Assembly (NCBI GenBank): GCA_009823505.1
Contig: VZQC01011939.1
Coordinates: 4,328,327 to 4,392,326 of the forward strand
Direction: 5' to 3'
DNA length: 64,000 nucleotides
From: Rhizomys pruinosus
Lineage: Eukaryota; Chordata; Mammalia; Rodentia; Spalacidae
In this document: positions 33,416 to 45,875 of the stretch, in pieces
Layout of the letters: the number at the start of each line of letters is the position of its first letter
Numbering within the stretch: position 1 is the stretch's first letter
The notes under the pieces: model-generated
What the model saw: only the letters and a program-made list of their open reading frames with translations
The model's database searches: none
What the model was told of the DNA's origin: nothing
Program-made: the position numbers and the translations under genes

Positions 33416-33689
33416 GAAAGAGGGGAAGGAAAAGTCGCAGACTGTTCCCTGAGATTCCCTGGCAGTTGGGACTCCAAGGCTGCAGCTAGCATAGGTCATC
33501 ACCCATATTTGGTGGGCTTTGGAGGGGTCATCCAAGTTTTTGTAGGTGACCCTGCATGCTCCTGTAAGTAGCTCTGATAAACTCATTGGCTCACCAGACT
33601 AGACTTAGACAAAGTAATTTCCTTAACCCATCAGTTCCTTATTTGGGGGAGAGAGATGTTTCTTCACAGCTCCTGGGAAAAGAAACACA

Positions 33690-33922
33690 ACAGCGGCCTG
33701 AGGGACGGCTCGGCAGCTAAGGGCACCGGCTGCTCCTGCAGAGGCTCTGAATTCAGTTCCCAGCACCCACTTCGTGGCTCACAACTGCTTCTAACTCCAG
33801 TTCCAGGGGCTCTAAAGCCCTCTTCTGGCTTTGGCAGTCATTGCACACATGTGCACATATGTAATAGCTAAAATACTTGTACACATAAAACTTAAATAAA
33901 TTTTATATTAAAAGGAAAAGAA
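33690..33922 (+). repeat. B2 SINE
   Basis: 'GCGGCCTGAGGGACGGCTCG', 'GGCACCGGCTGCTCCTGCAG', 'TAACTCCAGTTCCAGGGGCT' and a tail ending AAAAGGAAAAGAAAAGAAAAG. Confidence 0.88.
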
Positions 33923-36124
33923 AAGAAAAGAAACAAATTGGCATCTGAACAGGGACATGGCAAGTGGAAGATGAGCCTGGGAGAAGTAGCATGTTCCCTG
34001 CTTTGGGTAAAAAAGACGTGCCGAGGCTGAGCTATCTGAAGCTGGGCCACCTGCCCTAAAACACTTTTGGTAAATAAATCAAATGACTGGTCTAAAATGA
34101 CTGTGGATTATAGGGAGTTAAATCTGTGTTGAACATGGTTAAAGTATTTTTTATTTTGGTTCTGTTGTTGTTGTTGGGGTGAGTAGTTTAATCTCCTTCT
34201 CTGGTGACATCCCAAGACGAGTTTTCACTTGCATGGACTGGATCGTGGTGGGTCTTCAGAGATCATGTCCTCCCTGTGTAAAATTTTTTAATTATATAGA
34301 TAATTCTTATCTCCTATTGTCTTACAAACGTATAAAAAGCCTAGAAGAACAATAAAAACAGTATCTGGAACATTTAAATATAGAAGATACTTTATCAAGG
34401 CAGGAAAAGGAACATCAAAAACCCATGAGACTATTGAATCCCATTGCTGACATGAGTTACTTCCCTTTCAGTTGTTGTCCAAGGAGGCCCCTAAGGCACC
34501 CAAACAACACATTTCCTTACCACTCTGACTGGTTACACACCAGAACTAGATGCTAAGTCCCCGTCGTTGAGGACTCCCACATCTCTGGTTGCAGAATATA
34601 GAGAACCAAGCTGGTACTGAGCCCAGTGCTCCATCTCTGCTGGTCACCATCCACAGACTGCTAGGGAAGAACTATTGTCAACAGTCTTGCCAGGATATGG
34701 ATACAGCATATTAACACTGTCAGCATGCTGCTGATGTAATAGTGGTGCCACTATTATGGGTACACCCCACTACTTTTCAGTTAGACTTAAAGCCTAGTCA
34801 CATGCATGAACCCACATTTAGTATTGTAATGGGGGAGGGGAATCACAGGCATAAGCAAGGAGGCAACTGCTACTATTTTTATTAAATGAATGGTTGTTCC
34901 TGTTAAATTGCCTTATAAACACTTTTGTGTTTAGCCCCTTACATTACTGCTGTTGTCAATACTGGTCAGGGAGGCTTGTGTTTGCAGGGGGAGGGAGTTA
35001 TTACAGAAACTCTTAAAAACTTAGACCTGGTCAAGCTGCTGAGAATAAGTGACAGAGGCCCAATTAATTAAAAAAATTAATATACGTGCTCAGGGAATAT
35101 CGCACACCACAGAAAATAGGCAGAAAGAATAAAAGCACAGTAGAAAGGGGTGGAGTGCTATGGCTGTAGCCATGTCATTTCCTCTAGGCTTAACATGACC
35201 ACTGGCCATCATGCACCAGAGTTTGTTGTAGGAATACCTTAATCCTAAAGTCAATAGCAACAAAATAAGCAAAATCACACAGTAATATCTAGATCTACAA
35301 TAGCAATAATGGGGTTTGTCAGTGTCCCCTCATAATAGGAGGGAAAAGGTCCTGAAGCCCTCCTGACATTCCTGTCACCACTTTCTGTGGTAGTGAAGAC
35401 GGGCCACAGCACCACCCTGGGGTGTCTCCACCCTCTCTTCCTCCACTACTGTGGGTTAAGGAGGCCAGGTGGGAAGATGCATTGTGTAAAGGTCTACGAC
35501 AGTGACACAGAGGTACAGGGAGGTGGGAGATCGTAGGCAGAGTTTATGGTTATTGAGAGGCAGTGGTAGGCTAAAGCCCTGAGCTCTGCCCTGACAGAGC
35601 AACTGAATGTGCATACCTTGCCGAGCAGTGTTGAAATGGCTGATCACATGCACAGCATCCTCATCCAGCTCCCTGAAGCCTGGTTCGAGTCCAGACAATG
35701 GGGGGAAAATGAGTCTGTGTCTCTGACAAGCTCCTTCCCTGCAGAGATGCACCGAGTACACTTAGGCCAATGGTCCCAAGAAGTGCCTCTGCTCAGTATT
35801 TGGAAATGTCCGTACTACAGCCCTGCAGGCCTGAGCCAGCTGTGCCGCTGTGAAGCACAACAGTGCTGTGGATTCCGCTCCCTTTCCTGGCCAGCAAACT
35901 CCATCCCAGATCTGTTGAATGGCCAGTCCATGTTGGCTTCTGAGTCCTGCTGCATCCCAATGGGCACAGATCTCCAACCTCCAGTTTCTACATTCTATAA
36001 GTTGGATGTGGGATCCCAGAAGTTCAAAGTGTGTGTCCAGTATCCCAAAGACAGCCAGTGACAAAGCTGGCCTCAGCCTTCAAATTATTTGGAGGCATCA
36101 TATGTGCTCTCTCCATAATGCTGA
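33923..36124. other. 2.2 kb unassigned noncoding DNA
   Basis: No SINE is visible. Minus-strand frames (35456-35761, 35762-36064) and a plus-strand 150-codon frame (35609-36061) overlap and match nothing I recognise. An old LINE or ERV fragment is possible but unproven. Confidence 0.35.
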
Positions 36125-36385
36125 GAGTTCCTGTGCACACATGTGTACACATATGACTGAGTTTGTATCTGTACATTGTGAATGTGTTTTTTGTGTATGT
36201 GTGTGTGCAAGCATGTGCTACATATGTGTGTATTTGTGCATGTACCTTTCTTTGTACATGTGTATATTTGGATGCATTTCATGTGTGCCTATTGATTTGT
36301 GCATGTGTGTCCTATATCTGTACATGATAATTTGTATGTACACATGCGTTTGAGGATGTGTTCATGTATGTGTGTATGGAGTAAA
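36125..36385. repeat. TG-rich degenerate microsatellite
   Basis: Imperfect TGTGTG/ATGTGT/TACATG repeats over about 260 bp. The cysteine-rich open frame across it is a composition effect. Confidence 0.85.
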
Positions 36386-38009
36386 GAGAATAAGAGACAG
36401 GCCCAGGCTCATTCAAGAACAGGAACTCTGTACTCAGGCTCTCAGGGTGTCTCAAAACCTGCACCCCTGATTAGGAGAGAAAACAGACTCCCAAGCTAAG
36501 GCAATGGCTCTGTCTGTAGGATGCTGTCCGAACTACTGAGCAGCCACAGATACTGTCATCAGTCCACTGATCCTCAGTTCCAACCACCCACAAATGGAGG
36601 AGAAGCAAGTGTAACTTCCACTGTTTTGAAGGTAATAAAACCAAGACTCAGGGAGTCCCTGCCTACCATTATCCAGCAAAGGGAGGGGGGACCAGGAATA
36701 AATTGGGTCACCTCTTGTCTTTTCCCTACAGTAACAAATGTGGGTGATCTGAATCTTCCAGAACCCAATCAATGTGAGTCACATGTGATCAGGTGCCTCC
36801 TCTGGGTCTCAGTTTCCCCAAGTAGCTCAGATGTCCAAGGCCTCTTCCAGATCAGAAACTGTTGTAGAGCCCACCCAGCAGGAGGTGGCCAGCCAGGGGT
36901 GGAACAGAAGTCCCCGTGTCTTTATTGCCATCCATCCTGGAGACACTCGGATAGGCTGAGCTTGGATCCCATGGGCAGGCCCTTGGGGAAGCTTGTCATC
37001 CTCCCAGCCTTCCTGGGGCCCATGTGGCTCACAAGATGTCGTCATGCTAATGCCAGTCTGCAGAACATGGTGAGTAGAACAGAATTCAGGGTTTTCTCTC
37101 TCCTTCCCACAAATAATGTGGGATCTCTGGAGAACAAGTGCATTAGAGAAGTTCCCTGCTCACCTCACTGTGGTTCAGACGTTCCAAAGGCCATGTGCCA
37201 TGAGCAAAGCCAAGGTGCATCAAACCCCTGCATCTCAGCTAAGAATCGTGTCTGATCTTCGTCTGTCCATACCACCTGCTCTATCCACAGCACTGCCTCA
37301 TCTCCCACTGGTGTCCACACTGTTGCACAGGTCCCTGCACCACCTGTACCTACAGAGAGAGGTTGAGGGGGAAAAAAAGACACAAAGAAGAAAAAAGCTA
37401 TGAGCATTGCCCCAAGATGTCTTTGAGGAATAAGCAGAAAAGACACACAAACATCTAGAGCTAGACTGAAGCATAAACTTGAACTCCACCTCTAGTTAAG
37501 TATCATGTCCATGCTAAGTTGGTGCCACAGATTTCAAATTTTCAATCATTCAAGCTCATCTTCCTGAGATTAGTTTGCCAAGAGAAGTGATCTGAATAAG
37601 AGTATCAGGGCCAGTGGGCCCAATACAAGTGCTTGCTGGGCTTCCTCCTGCCCTCGGCACCTATGTCAGGATGCCGCATTATCTCCAGTGTCCCAGACCA
37701 CTGGGTCTATGCACTTGAGGTCACCTGCAGTCCTGGTATGGCAAAAATGCTGATCGCCAAAGATGAAAGCTTTCGTGAGTAGTGGCGTTGGAATCATTGC
37801 TCCTGGGCTACTTTGGTTAAGGTCAAGAGGGAAAAACAATAGAGTAGTGTAGGAGTGGGCAGTGTCCCCTGAGGGAAGTCCCAGGAAATCACCTTACAGG
37901 ATCAGGTTTCATGGTCACGGTACCTCTCTTTGTGGGGAGTCCCTAGGGAGATGCTTAGCAGACCTAGGCCCTTGCTGGGGTGTGGCTACTACAGTGCCAG
38001 TCTCTCGCT
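36386..38009. other. Low-repeat noncoding DNA with a weak MIR-like patch
   Basis: 'GGGTCTCAGTTTCCCCAAGT' at about 36805 resembles a MIR core in reverse. A 244-codon plus-strand frame (36521-37255) has no recognisable domain. No splice-supported exon was identified. Confidence 0.4.
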
Positions 38010-38165
38010 AGTTCTCATCACGTGCTCAGTTCTTGACATCTTACCCACTGTGAGACTCACGCACTTGACCAGGCCCACAGTCTCACACCCATTTTACAAG
38101 GTCAGGCACTGAGGACAGTAATTCCCCAGGGTCTCCTATCTGGTGAGTGGTGTGGACCATGGACC
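38010..38165 (+). repeat. MIR fragment
   Basis: 'CAGTCTCACACCCATTTTAC', 'AAGGTCAGGCACTGAGGACA' and 'TCTCCTATCTGGTGAGTGG' keep the MIR core order ('cccattttacagatgagg...aactgaggc'). Confidence 0.5.
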
Positions 38166-39099
38166 TCTCTTCCCAGCCCTGAGGCTACAGTCCCTAATAT
38201 GAGCACTGCCCCCTATCCAGACCATTCATTCAGCTTGGCTTCTCTCTCTGGTACCTGAGCCTATGAACTTCAACTGGGGAGAAACCTTCAGCAGTGGCCC
38301 AAACTGCAGTCTTAACTCTAAAGCAAGTGCAATTAATGAAGAGATCTTGAGCCTTGGTCTGTCTGGTACGATAATTCACCCAAAACAAAATAGATAGTAT
38401 AGACAAACAAATCAAAAGAGAAAAGAAGCAATAGAAAGAAAGCCTTCCTTTGACACGGGAGCTCTGAGCTGTTTCCCCCGGAAGGAGTAAGAACTGTCCC
38501 GCTGCCACCAAAGCTTTCCTTTCACTGGGGGTGGGAGGGGAAAGGGGGCTGGTGGCTGATTTGGGTGGTTGGTTCTACCCACAAATGGGGAGGGTGTGCT
38601 GTCCCTCGACACCTCTGTAAACCTGCTGGTAACTGCTCTGCCATCTCTCATAAACCTTCAATAAAACCAGCGAGACTGCGCCCCAAACTCCCCTGGTGCC
38701 TGTTTGGAAATTCTATTTGCCGCTGACAATTTATGGCCTAGGAAAACGGCAGGCTGTGTGCCATCCGCTCCTGATGAATGCTCCGGCAGCAGCTCCCACT
38801 CTAGCTGCACCTGGAGAGAGTAGCTAGCACATAGCACTCCATAGCTCACTCCCAGAAAAGCCCCTTCCCATGCACCCCACCACACTCAGAAGCCTAGCCT
38901 AGGGACAAAGAGGAGTGGCCAACTCCAGAGAAGCCCTCACAGCACAACAGGACCCAGAGCCCAAGGTTCTGGGAGCTCAGGTCCTGCAAGGCTGGGGGCA
39001 GACATCTCTACTGTCACTGCAGCAGGGGCCCACACAAGAGTCTCAGCTAAGGAAGGTCACCAAGTCTTGACCAGGGGCACCGAAGCATCAGAGTGCAAC
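38166..39099. other. Noncoding DNA
   Basis: No gene or repeat is recognised. Confidence 0.45.
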
Positions 39100-40200
39100 C
39101 AACACATGCACATGGATAGAAACAGAAATGCACATGCAAGCACAGATTCATGCAGGCATGTGCACACATGCCATGCCCACATGTCACAGCATGCACAGAT
39201 GTACAAAACACAACATACACTCACACATGTGATGCACAAATACATGTGTATATGCATGTTGCACCATGCACATACACAAGTATACTTGCACAGAACATGT
39301 AAGCACACCACAGAGGCACATACAATACACAGATGTCTATACATGTATGCCACATATATGTGTATCACATACACATGTGTACACGTGTACAACTCACAGG
39401 CACACATATGCACGCATAAGCAACACTGAATACACTATACACTCTACAGTACATGATCCATACATACCAGACATCAGACACAAGCCACAGCACACACATA
39501 TACATGGGTACAACACACATACATATACATTCTAGACATCAGACACAAGCCACAGCACACACATATACATGGGTACAACACACATACATATACATTCTAG
39601 ACATCAGACACAAGCCACAGCACACACATATACATGGGTACAACACACATACATATACATTCTAGACATCAGACACAAGCCACAGCACACACATACATAT
39701 ACAAGGCTACACATACATACATACATACATACGTACATACATATACATACCAAATATCAGACACAAGCCACAGCACACACATATACACGGGTACAACATA
39801 CATACATATACATTCCAGACATCAGACACAAGCCACAGCACACACACATACATGGGTACAACACACATACATCTACATGCCAGACATCAGACACAAGCCA
39901 CAACACACATATATACAAGGGTACAACACACATACATCTACATTCCAGACATCAGACACAAGCCACAGCACACATATATACATAGGTATAACTCACATAC
40001 ATATATATTCCAGACATCAGACACAAGCCACAGCACACACATATACACAGGTACACATACATATACCTTCGCACATGCACATTTAAAACACATAGAGATG
40101 CACAAACACCCCAACACAGCACATGTGTATATTTGTGCCACACATGCATATTGCACACACACATATATGATATAAACATGCATGTGCACCACACGCACCA
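39100..40200. repeat. CA/TACA-rich low-complexity block
   Basis: Degenerate CACA/ACATG/CATA repeats spread over 1.1 kb, with (CATA)n at about 39706-39745. A 65-bp minisatellite occupies its centre. Confidence 0.9.
39459..40075. repeat. 65-bp minisatellite inside the CA-rich block
   Basis: About nine units share CAGACATCAGACACAAGCCA followed by CAGCACACACATATACA and a GGGTACAACACACATACATA part. The first four copies are nearly identical. Later ones vary in length. Open frames with repeating 'RHQTQATAH' are produced by the repeat. Confidence 0.95.
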
Positions 40201-41440
40201 TAGGCACCGTACCCATCCCACTCTGACTAGAGGAGGGGCTATGAGGTTTGGTTACTGTTGAAGGCTTTCAAATTGTGAACGGCTCTAAAATATCCCCACC
40301 CGGCTGCTCGCTGCTGACCTCTTCAGACCTTATCTCCTCTCTGCTAAAAAGGTAAGTAACTCTGGGAACATGGTTTATTTCCATTGGAACTGCCAGAGCA
40401 GGCTATCTGTGGGCATGTGGTGGAATAGCAGCAGGAACAAAATGGCGACTGGGGCCCACTCATTTGTAGCCATGGAGCGAGACCTCAGGTACCTAGGAAG
40501 AGGTCAGAAGATTGACAGCCTCTGGAGGAAGTGGACATCTGTGAGTCCCTTGGAATTCTGGGAAGCCCAGACCTAACACTCTCCCTTTCCTGTGGTCTTT
40601 CATTCAAGGCCACAGAATCCCAGGAGGAAAACAGACCAGAGGGTCAATTAATTTAGACAAAAGCTGATCACTGGGAGGAAAAACTACCAAGTCTGAGCTG
40701 AGGCACAGAAAGCGTGGCATGGATTACAGGAGAGAAGGCTGTGGAAAGAGCAGCCGGGAGGGGTCCCAGGGATAGGGGACAGTGGAGCACAAGCAGGCTC
40801 CAGGGAGAAGGAGCCTGAAGAGATCACCAACTTCCAGCTGCCAGGATAGGGCACCCGTCCTTCTCCTCAACCTGTCCACCATGGGCATGAAGTAAAGATG
40901 AGTGTTCTTCATATCTACAGCCAAACAATTGAACACACATGGGCCACCAAGGTCTAGTCACCAGGCCTCGTCCCTGTACCCCTGGCCCCACTACAAGGGC
41001 ACAGCTCGTGGTACAGATTTGGTCTCATTACTCCACTTTACCTGGGCCTATCCCCACTGTCCCCCAGGAAGCTGCAATCCAGAGGGCGTCCCTAAGATGT
41101 CCCCACCACACACTAATGCTGAATGCCGTTGCCCCCTTCCCCTCGCCCTCCCTGTCCCTTTGTGCCTGCCTTCCTTTCTTCTCTCCCTGACTCCTTCCAG
41201 CCCCCTCTTTCTTCTTGTTCCCACAGCCTCCTCTGGCCATGAGAGAGGGTCCTGCCCAGAGACATCCCCAGCCCCTTTCTTTCCACTGGCCTTGTATCAA
41301 CTGACCACAATGCTCTAAGAATGAATAGAAAAGCTTCAGTCAGTGTTGGTTCAGAGTATCCTAAACAGTTCATGGTCGCTGGAGAAGAGACATTTTCTTC
41401 ATCCATGCTTCTGTAACTTCTGTAAGGAACTCTTACTAAA
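40201..41440. other. Noncoding DNA with an isolated splice-donor match
   Basis: 'AAAAAGGTAAGTAAC' (exon end at 40351) is a perfect donor consensus after a C/T-rich stretch, but no acceptor or coding frame links to it. Such matches arise by chance. Nothing else is recognised. Confidence 0.35.
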
Positions 41441-41446
41441 CTCTGG

Positions 41447-41468
41447 GAGAGAGAGAGAGAGAGAGCGA
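41447..41468. repeat. (GA)n microsatellite
   Basis: About ten GA units ending GAGCGAGC. Confidence 0.9.
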
Positions 41469-42122
41469 GCTTGTAAGAGGGGGAATCAACAGGATTGAGA
41501 AGGTATAAGAGAGGGTAATGGAGGGGTAAATATGATCAAAATACATAAACATCATGATGAAATACATTATTATATGTACTTAATATATGCTGATAAAAAT
41601 AAAATGTATCCTATCCTGCTGCCAGAGCTAGGGAGACTAGGGTCCTGGGCACCTTACTTCCACCGTGAGTCTCCAGGGAAGTGGAATCTGTATCTCACAC
41701 AGGTCTCAGGGCAGGGCAGGTGGCTCCCCTGGGCATCCCTGCCCTGCTGGGCTGCCCTTGCTAGTGTCTCAGATATCTCCAGAGCTCCCCCCGCAGCCTG
41801 TGTTCTTTCTGTGGGAGGCAGGGGCCAGTGTGCCTGGCAGTCTGGAGCCCTCTTTTTCCAGACAGGCGAGTAACTAGAGTCTCAAGCCAGCAGTGACATA
41901 AATCTTTTCTGATTCCAGCCACCAGAAAGAGGCAAGAATGAACACATGAGGCTTCTACCACTGCTGGGGCAGGGCGGGGCAGGGAGCGCTTGCTCCTGCC
42001 AAGGCAGTATGTCCCCAGCACTACCAGAATGTACCCTAAGACTTTATGTAGGGAATGTGTTCTGGGCTGTTCTGAAGCCTGCATGTCTCCCCTCTCTGCT
42101 CCACACTGTGGACTCCTCTCAG
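41469..42122. other. Noncoding DNA
   Basis: No recognisable feature. Confidence 0.45.
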
Positions 42123-42146
42123 CCCCCCCCCCCCCCCCCCCCCCCC
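42123..42146. repeat. Poly(C) run of 24
   Basis: Twenty-four consecutive C, flanked by TCTCAG and GTGTAC. The G-rich complement could form a quadruplex. Length is uncertain in any sequencing method. Confidence 0.97.
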
Positions 42147-43129
42147 GTGTACTGCCACAGCAACCTGGCCAGATGCCTATGTGTCACCACAAGGGGGTTG
42201 GAATTGCTGTGGGTCCTTCCTGTCCCCAGAGTCGCCCTTCATGAGGTCTGCACTCAGCAGCAGGTGCTTGGCCAAGCCTTGCTAAGTGAGCTAATTATTT
42301 CAGGATTTCTGTAATCCACAGACCCAGACATCACCCTTTGTTGTTTTGAAGGGGATTTGGAGATATTCAGGGACCTCTCTGAACAAAATTACGGAGTCAG
42401 TGTTGATGCCAGTGTTGATGTGGCTGGGGAACTTGGTCCCCTCCCCCTCCATCAGTAAGCTGCCCTCCCCCCAGGGCTCCTGTCCATTCCAACTGAATTC
42501 ACTGCTAACAGCTCTTGCTGCAAAGCATTGGGGGCCCTGAGTTTTAAAAAGCCAAGGCTTTACCAGTAATAAGACTGCAATTGTGTGAGGACCTCAGCCT
42601 ACATTACCTGGGAATAGGGATTTTTGAATAGGGCAGCCTTCTTCTGTGTCATGACAGCCTGAGGACCAGAGTGCCCAAGGGCTTCCTTGACCCCAAACCC
42701 AAGGAGATGAGGGAGCAAAGAGGCCAAAGGTCCCACTGTACTCTAGGAACAGCTCAGAGTCAGGTTATTCCTTCTATCAAAATAGCCTCTAACTAGTTGC
42801 TTTCGCCAGGGCTATGTATGACCCCAAAACTACCAGCAGAGTTATTTCTAAATATGAACCAATCCTGTCTTCCTCCGCCCAGACCTTTGAGATTCAGTCA
42901 CTTAGGCTAACACCTCAGAGTGGTACAGGACCTCTCAGGAAAGGCTCTCTCCAGGATGTCAGTTTCTCTCCCTTCCTTCTTCTTTCTCTACCTTCCTCCC
43001 TATCTCTTTCCCCTCCCTCTCTCCTTCCTCTGTCCACAGTGAAACAATTTAGAACTTTCCAAGCTCAGGAAAGTACTGACTTTGGGCTCAGTCAGGCTGC
43101 ATACCTATGGGGCACTGGGGGATGCTCGC
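42147..43129. other. Noncoding DNA with a C/T-rich patch
   Basis: A CCTTC/CTCCCT-rich stretch lies at 42965-43035. No gene is recognised. Confidence 0.45.
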
Positions 43130-43345
43130 TCATTCAGTGTGGGTCCTCAGCTTCATCAAGGACATGGCTTCCTCACCTCACAGTGTCTGTAAACATGATC
43201 TCATTTGAAAATAGGGTCCTTGCCAAAGTCATTGACTGAGGTGTGACTAAAATGGGCCCTAATTCACAGGATGTGTCCCTGTAAGAGCAGAGCCCTCACA
43301 CTGGACAGAGATGGTGCTGTGAGTTCAGACACTAGGGAAGACACA
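43130..43345 (+). mobile_element. MLT1 LTR 5'/middle fragment
   Basis: 'ATTTGAAAATAGGGTCCTTG', 'CCAAAGTCATTGACTGAGGT' and 'AAAATGGGCCCTAATTCACA' match the MLT1 segment 'tttggaaatagggtctttgcagatgt...gggccctaatcca'. The 3' half is eroded. Confidence 0.7.
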
Positions 43346-43639
43346 GATTTTACAATAACAATAAAGGCCCCTGGAGAGAAAGTTCCTGGTCAAGACAATA
43401 GAATCTCTGGTTGCTGTAGAGACATAACATTCCAGTTCAGTCAGGTCCTTCACCTAGCTAAGGGAGTCCACCCCTAGCAAGGTGAGTTCACCTGGAGTGA
43501 GTCTAAAGAGATAGACCAGGCCGAATCACCAGGATTTTAATGAGATGGTGAACTTTTCCTGCCCAGAATCCCCAACTATAGCCTTTAGCTAATCTTGCCT
43601 CAAGCACATTTTCTGTCTGCCTACTTTTCTGAATTCTCC

Positions 43640-43995
43640 AGAAAAGTATAACCTCTCCTTTTCCTTTTTCTATCTCTTTTTAGAGCATGCCCTAGCACTC
43701 TGGGGTTTCCCAACTCTGGGTTTTCTTACTGTTTTTTTTTTAAAGCTCCCATCCTGTCATGTGGCTGCTAAGCCACCATGTATCTGACCTCCATGTGGGT
43801 TTAAATCAGCAAGCCTTTTTTCCCTTCCTCCATTCCCTTCCTCAGAGCAGCTACTGAGCTTTACATTTTGCCTGCCCTGGAGCCTTTTCTTTTAAACTCT
43901 AATAAAATTGTCCTTAAGCTTCCGTTTTAGTCCATTCTTAAATTCTTTTATTAATAAGACTGAGAATCCTAAGAAGGAACCCAGATTTTCCCTGT
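43640..43995 (+). mobile_element. ERV LTR 3' part (relative of 32 kb copy)
   Basis: 'TTGCCTGCCCTGGAGCCTTT', 'CTCTAATAAAATTGTCCTTA' and 'TTAATAAGACTGAGAATCCT' parallel 32.3 kb block by block. A T-run lies at 43731-43741. The family is not named with confidence. Confidence 0.55.
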
Positions 43996-45398
43996 CTCAG
44001 AAGTAGAGATTGAAGTCACATTACCTCAGCCCAGACTTTCTGAGGGCAGACAGGGCTGGAAGAGCAGAGGAGGTCCCCGTAGGGAGATCCCCCTGCAGAG
44101 GCCTTGATTTAAACTTCTGGCATTCTGAGCCCTTAGAGAACAAATGTCTGTCATTTGGAGCCCCAGCATGTGGCTCTTTGCTCCAGCAGTCCTGCCTGTT
44201 CTTCCTCTGGCAGAGGCAGAGGTTCCAAAGGCAGAAGTCTGGACTTGTAGGGGAAAACGGAAGCCCCTCCCGTCTCTAGAGACACACTCCCAAACCCTCA
44301 GGGGTGCTGAACCAAGCTAATATGATTCTGTATGCTCTGTTCACCCTGTATCCACAGGGCATAGGTTCCAGAACCTTCCACAATATTGAGATGTGCAGAT
44401 GCTCAAGTCCTGAGGTGAAATGGCACAGGTTTGCACATAGTGCCCTCCTCTCCTCTTCCTCCTCACCACCACCCTTGCAGTGCTTAATAAAATGTGAACG
44501 GTGTGCATGGACTTGCAATTCTGTGTGGTTTAGGGAATGGCAAGGAAAAAAAAGGTTTTATATTTAGTACGGATACAATCTTAAAGTACTTCCAATCTAC
44601 TAAAATGGGACCCTCGGACACAGAAAGCTGACTGTACATGCACACCTATGGTGACAATAATTCATAAATTAGCTGGGCACTTCTCTTTCCCAGTCCTCAC
44701 CTAAAACAAGGGGAAATTAATACCATTCTAGAAACAAAACAAAGTAAAGCAATACACTTAGCCTGTCCCAAGGTAGATCTTGCTGCTGTCCTCTTCCAAC
44801 CTCCCCAACTGGCACATCATCAGTGGCACACGCCCTGTCCTCATACGAAGTAAACTACAATCAGAGCTGCTGTGTCCCACCCTGACACCATCTCCAGATG
44901 GAGGACAAACTGAATAACCCTTCTGATGCTCTTTGAAGTGTGGGCTTTTGTGGCTCCATCTAACAGTCTAGCCATGGTGGACAGTCCAGAAACACTGAGG
45001 AGTGTTTTATCTAAGCCTCAAGCCCAACTTCAGAGAGGCTAAAAGGGTTGAGATCAGCAATAAGGAGCCAGGCTGTTATGGATTCTGAGACCATCTGACT
45101 CACTGTGTAATTGTCAACTTCACTGTCAGCTTGTTGTAGTCCATGGTTCACAGCCATAACAATGACTTTGGAAGGAACAAGAGCCCAAGAAGTCCAAGAG
45201 CTTCTCTGCATGAAGACTCCACTCTAAAAATGCTCAGCATTTTCCACAGTACAGAGAAACCCCATTTCCAATTAGGTTAAACACACACCTCATGCCCTTG
45301 CTAATGTTTGCTGTACTTACCTATCAGCACATTCCATTTCCAACCTCTGAGCATCAGTATTGCTCCATGCAGGTGCTGGTGCCTTTAAGAAGTGGGAG
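43996..45398. other. Noncoding DNA
   Basis: No gene or repeat is recognised. Confidence 0.45.
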
Positions 45399-45628
45399 AC
45401 AGGGCTGGAGAGATGGCTCAGCAGTTTAAAATACTTGCTGTTCTTCCAGAGGACCCAGGTTCAATCCCCAGCACCAAATGGTGGCTAGCAACCATCTGTA
45501 ACTCCAGTTCTAGGGGATTTAACACCCTCTTCTGGCCTCTGCAGGGCACTGCATGTATGTGGTGTACTTACAAACATGCAGGCAAAATACTCACACACAT
45601 AAATTTAGAAGATAAATAAAAAGTAAGT
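45399..45628 (+). repeat. B2 SINE
   Basis: 'CAGGGCTGGAGAGATGGCTC', 'AGGTTCAATCCCCAGCACCA', 'CTGTAACTCCAGTTCTAGGG' and a GATAAATAAAAAGTAAG tail. Complete. Confidence 0.95.
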
Positions 45629-45754
45629 GGAAGACAACTTCTGTGCACTGCCACTATTTCATAAGGCAGCTGAGCAATAGTTCTGGGAGGTGAGGTGTCA
45701 CTTATGTGACCCACATTAAAGCCTGACTGTGGGACAGGGAGGCTGTGAGGTGAT

Positions 45755-45875
45755 TTAGGAAGGAAGAGGAGGCCTGGGATTCCAGCACGCAGGAAGCTGA
45801 GGCAGGAATACAGCCTGGGCTACATAGAGAGATGAGACCTTGTTGAAAGAGAAGGGAGGAAGGGAAAAGAAGAAG
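45755..45875 (+). repeat. Diverged B1-like SINE running into GA-rich DNA
   Basis: 'GGGATTCCAGCACGCAGGAA', 'GCTGAGGCAGGAATACAGCC' and 'TGGGCTACATAGAGAGATGA' are an old B1 3' part, followed by a purine-rich tail. Confidence 0.6.

Noticed and set aside
35609..36061. 150-codon plus-strand frame and two minus-strand frames as a processed pseudogene
   Set aside because: I could not match any to a protein family. No A tail or target-site duplication was identified.
36521..37255. 244-codon plus-strand frame
   Set aside because: No recognised domain. Competing minus-strand frames overlap and no exon signals are convincing.
39266..40175. Overlapping frames with RHQTQATAH repeats
   Set aside because: The 65-bp repeat cycles through all frames. 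Low complexity, not a protein.
40340..40360. Real 5' splice site at AAAAAGGTAAGTAAC
   Set aside because: A perfect donor motif alone is frequent by chance. No partner acceptor or frame was found.
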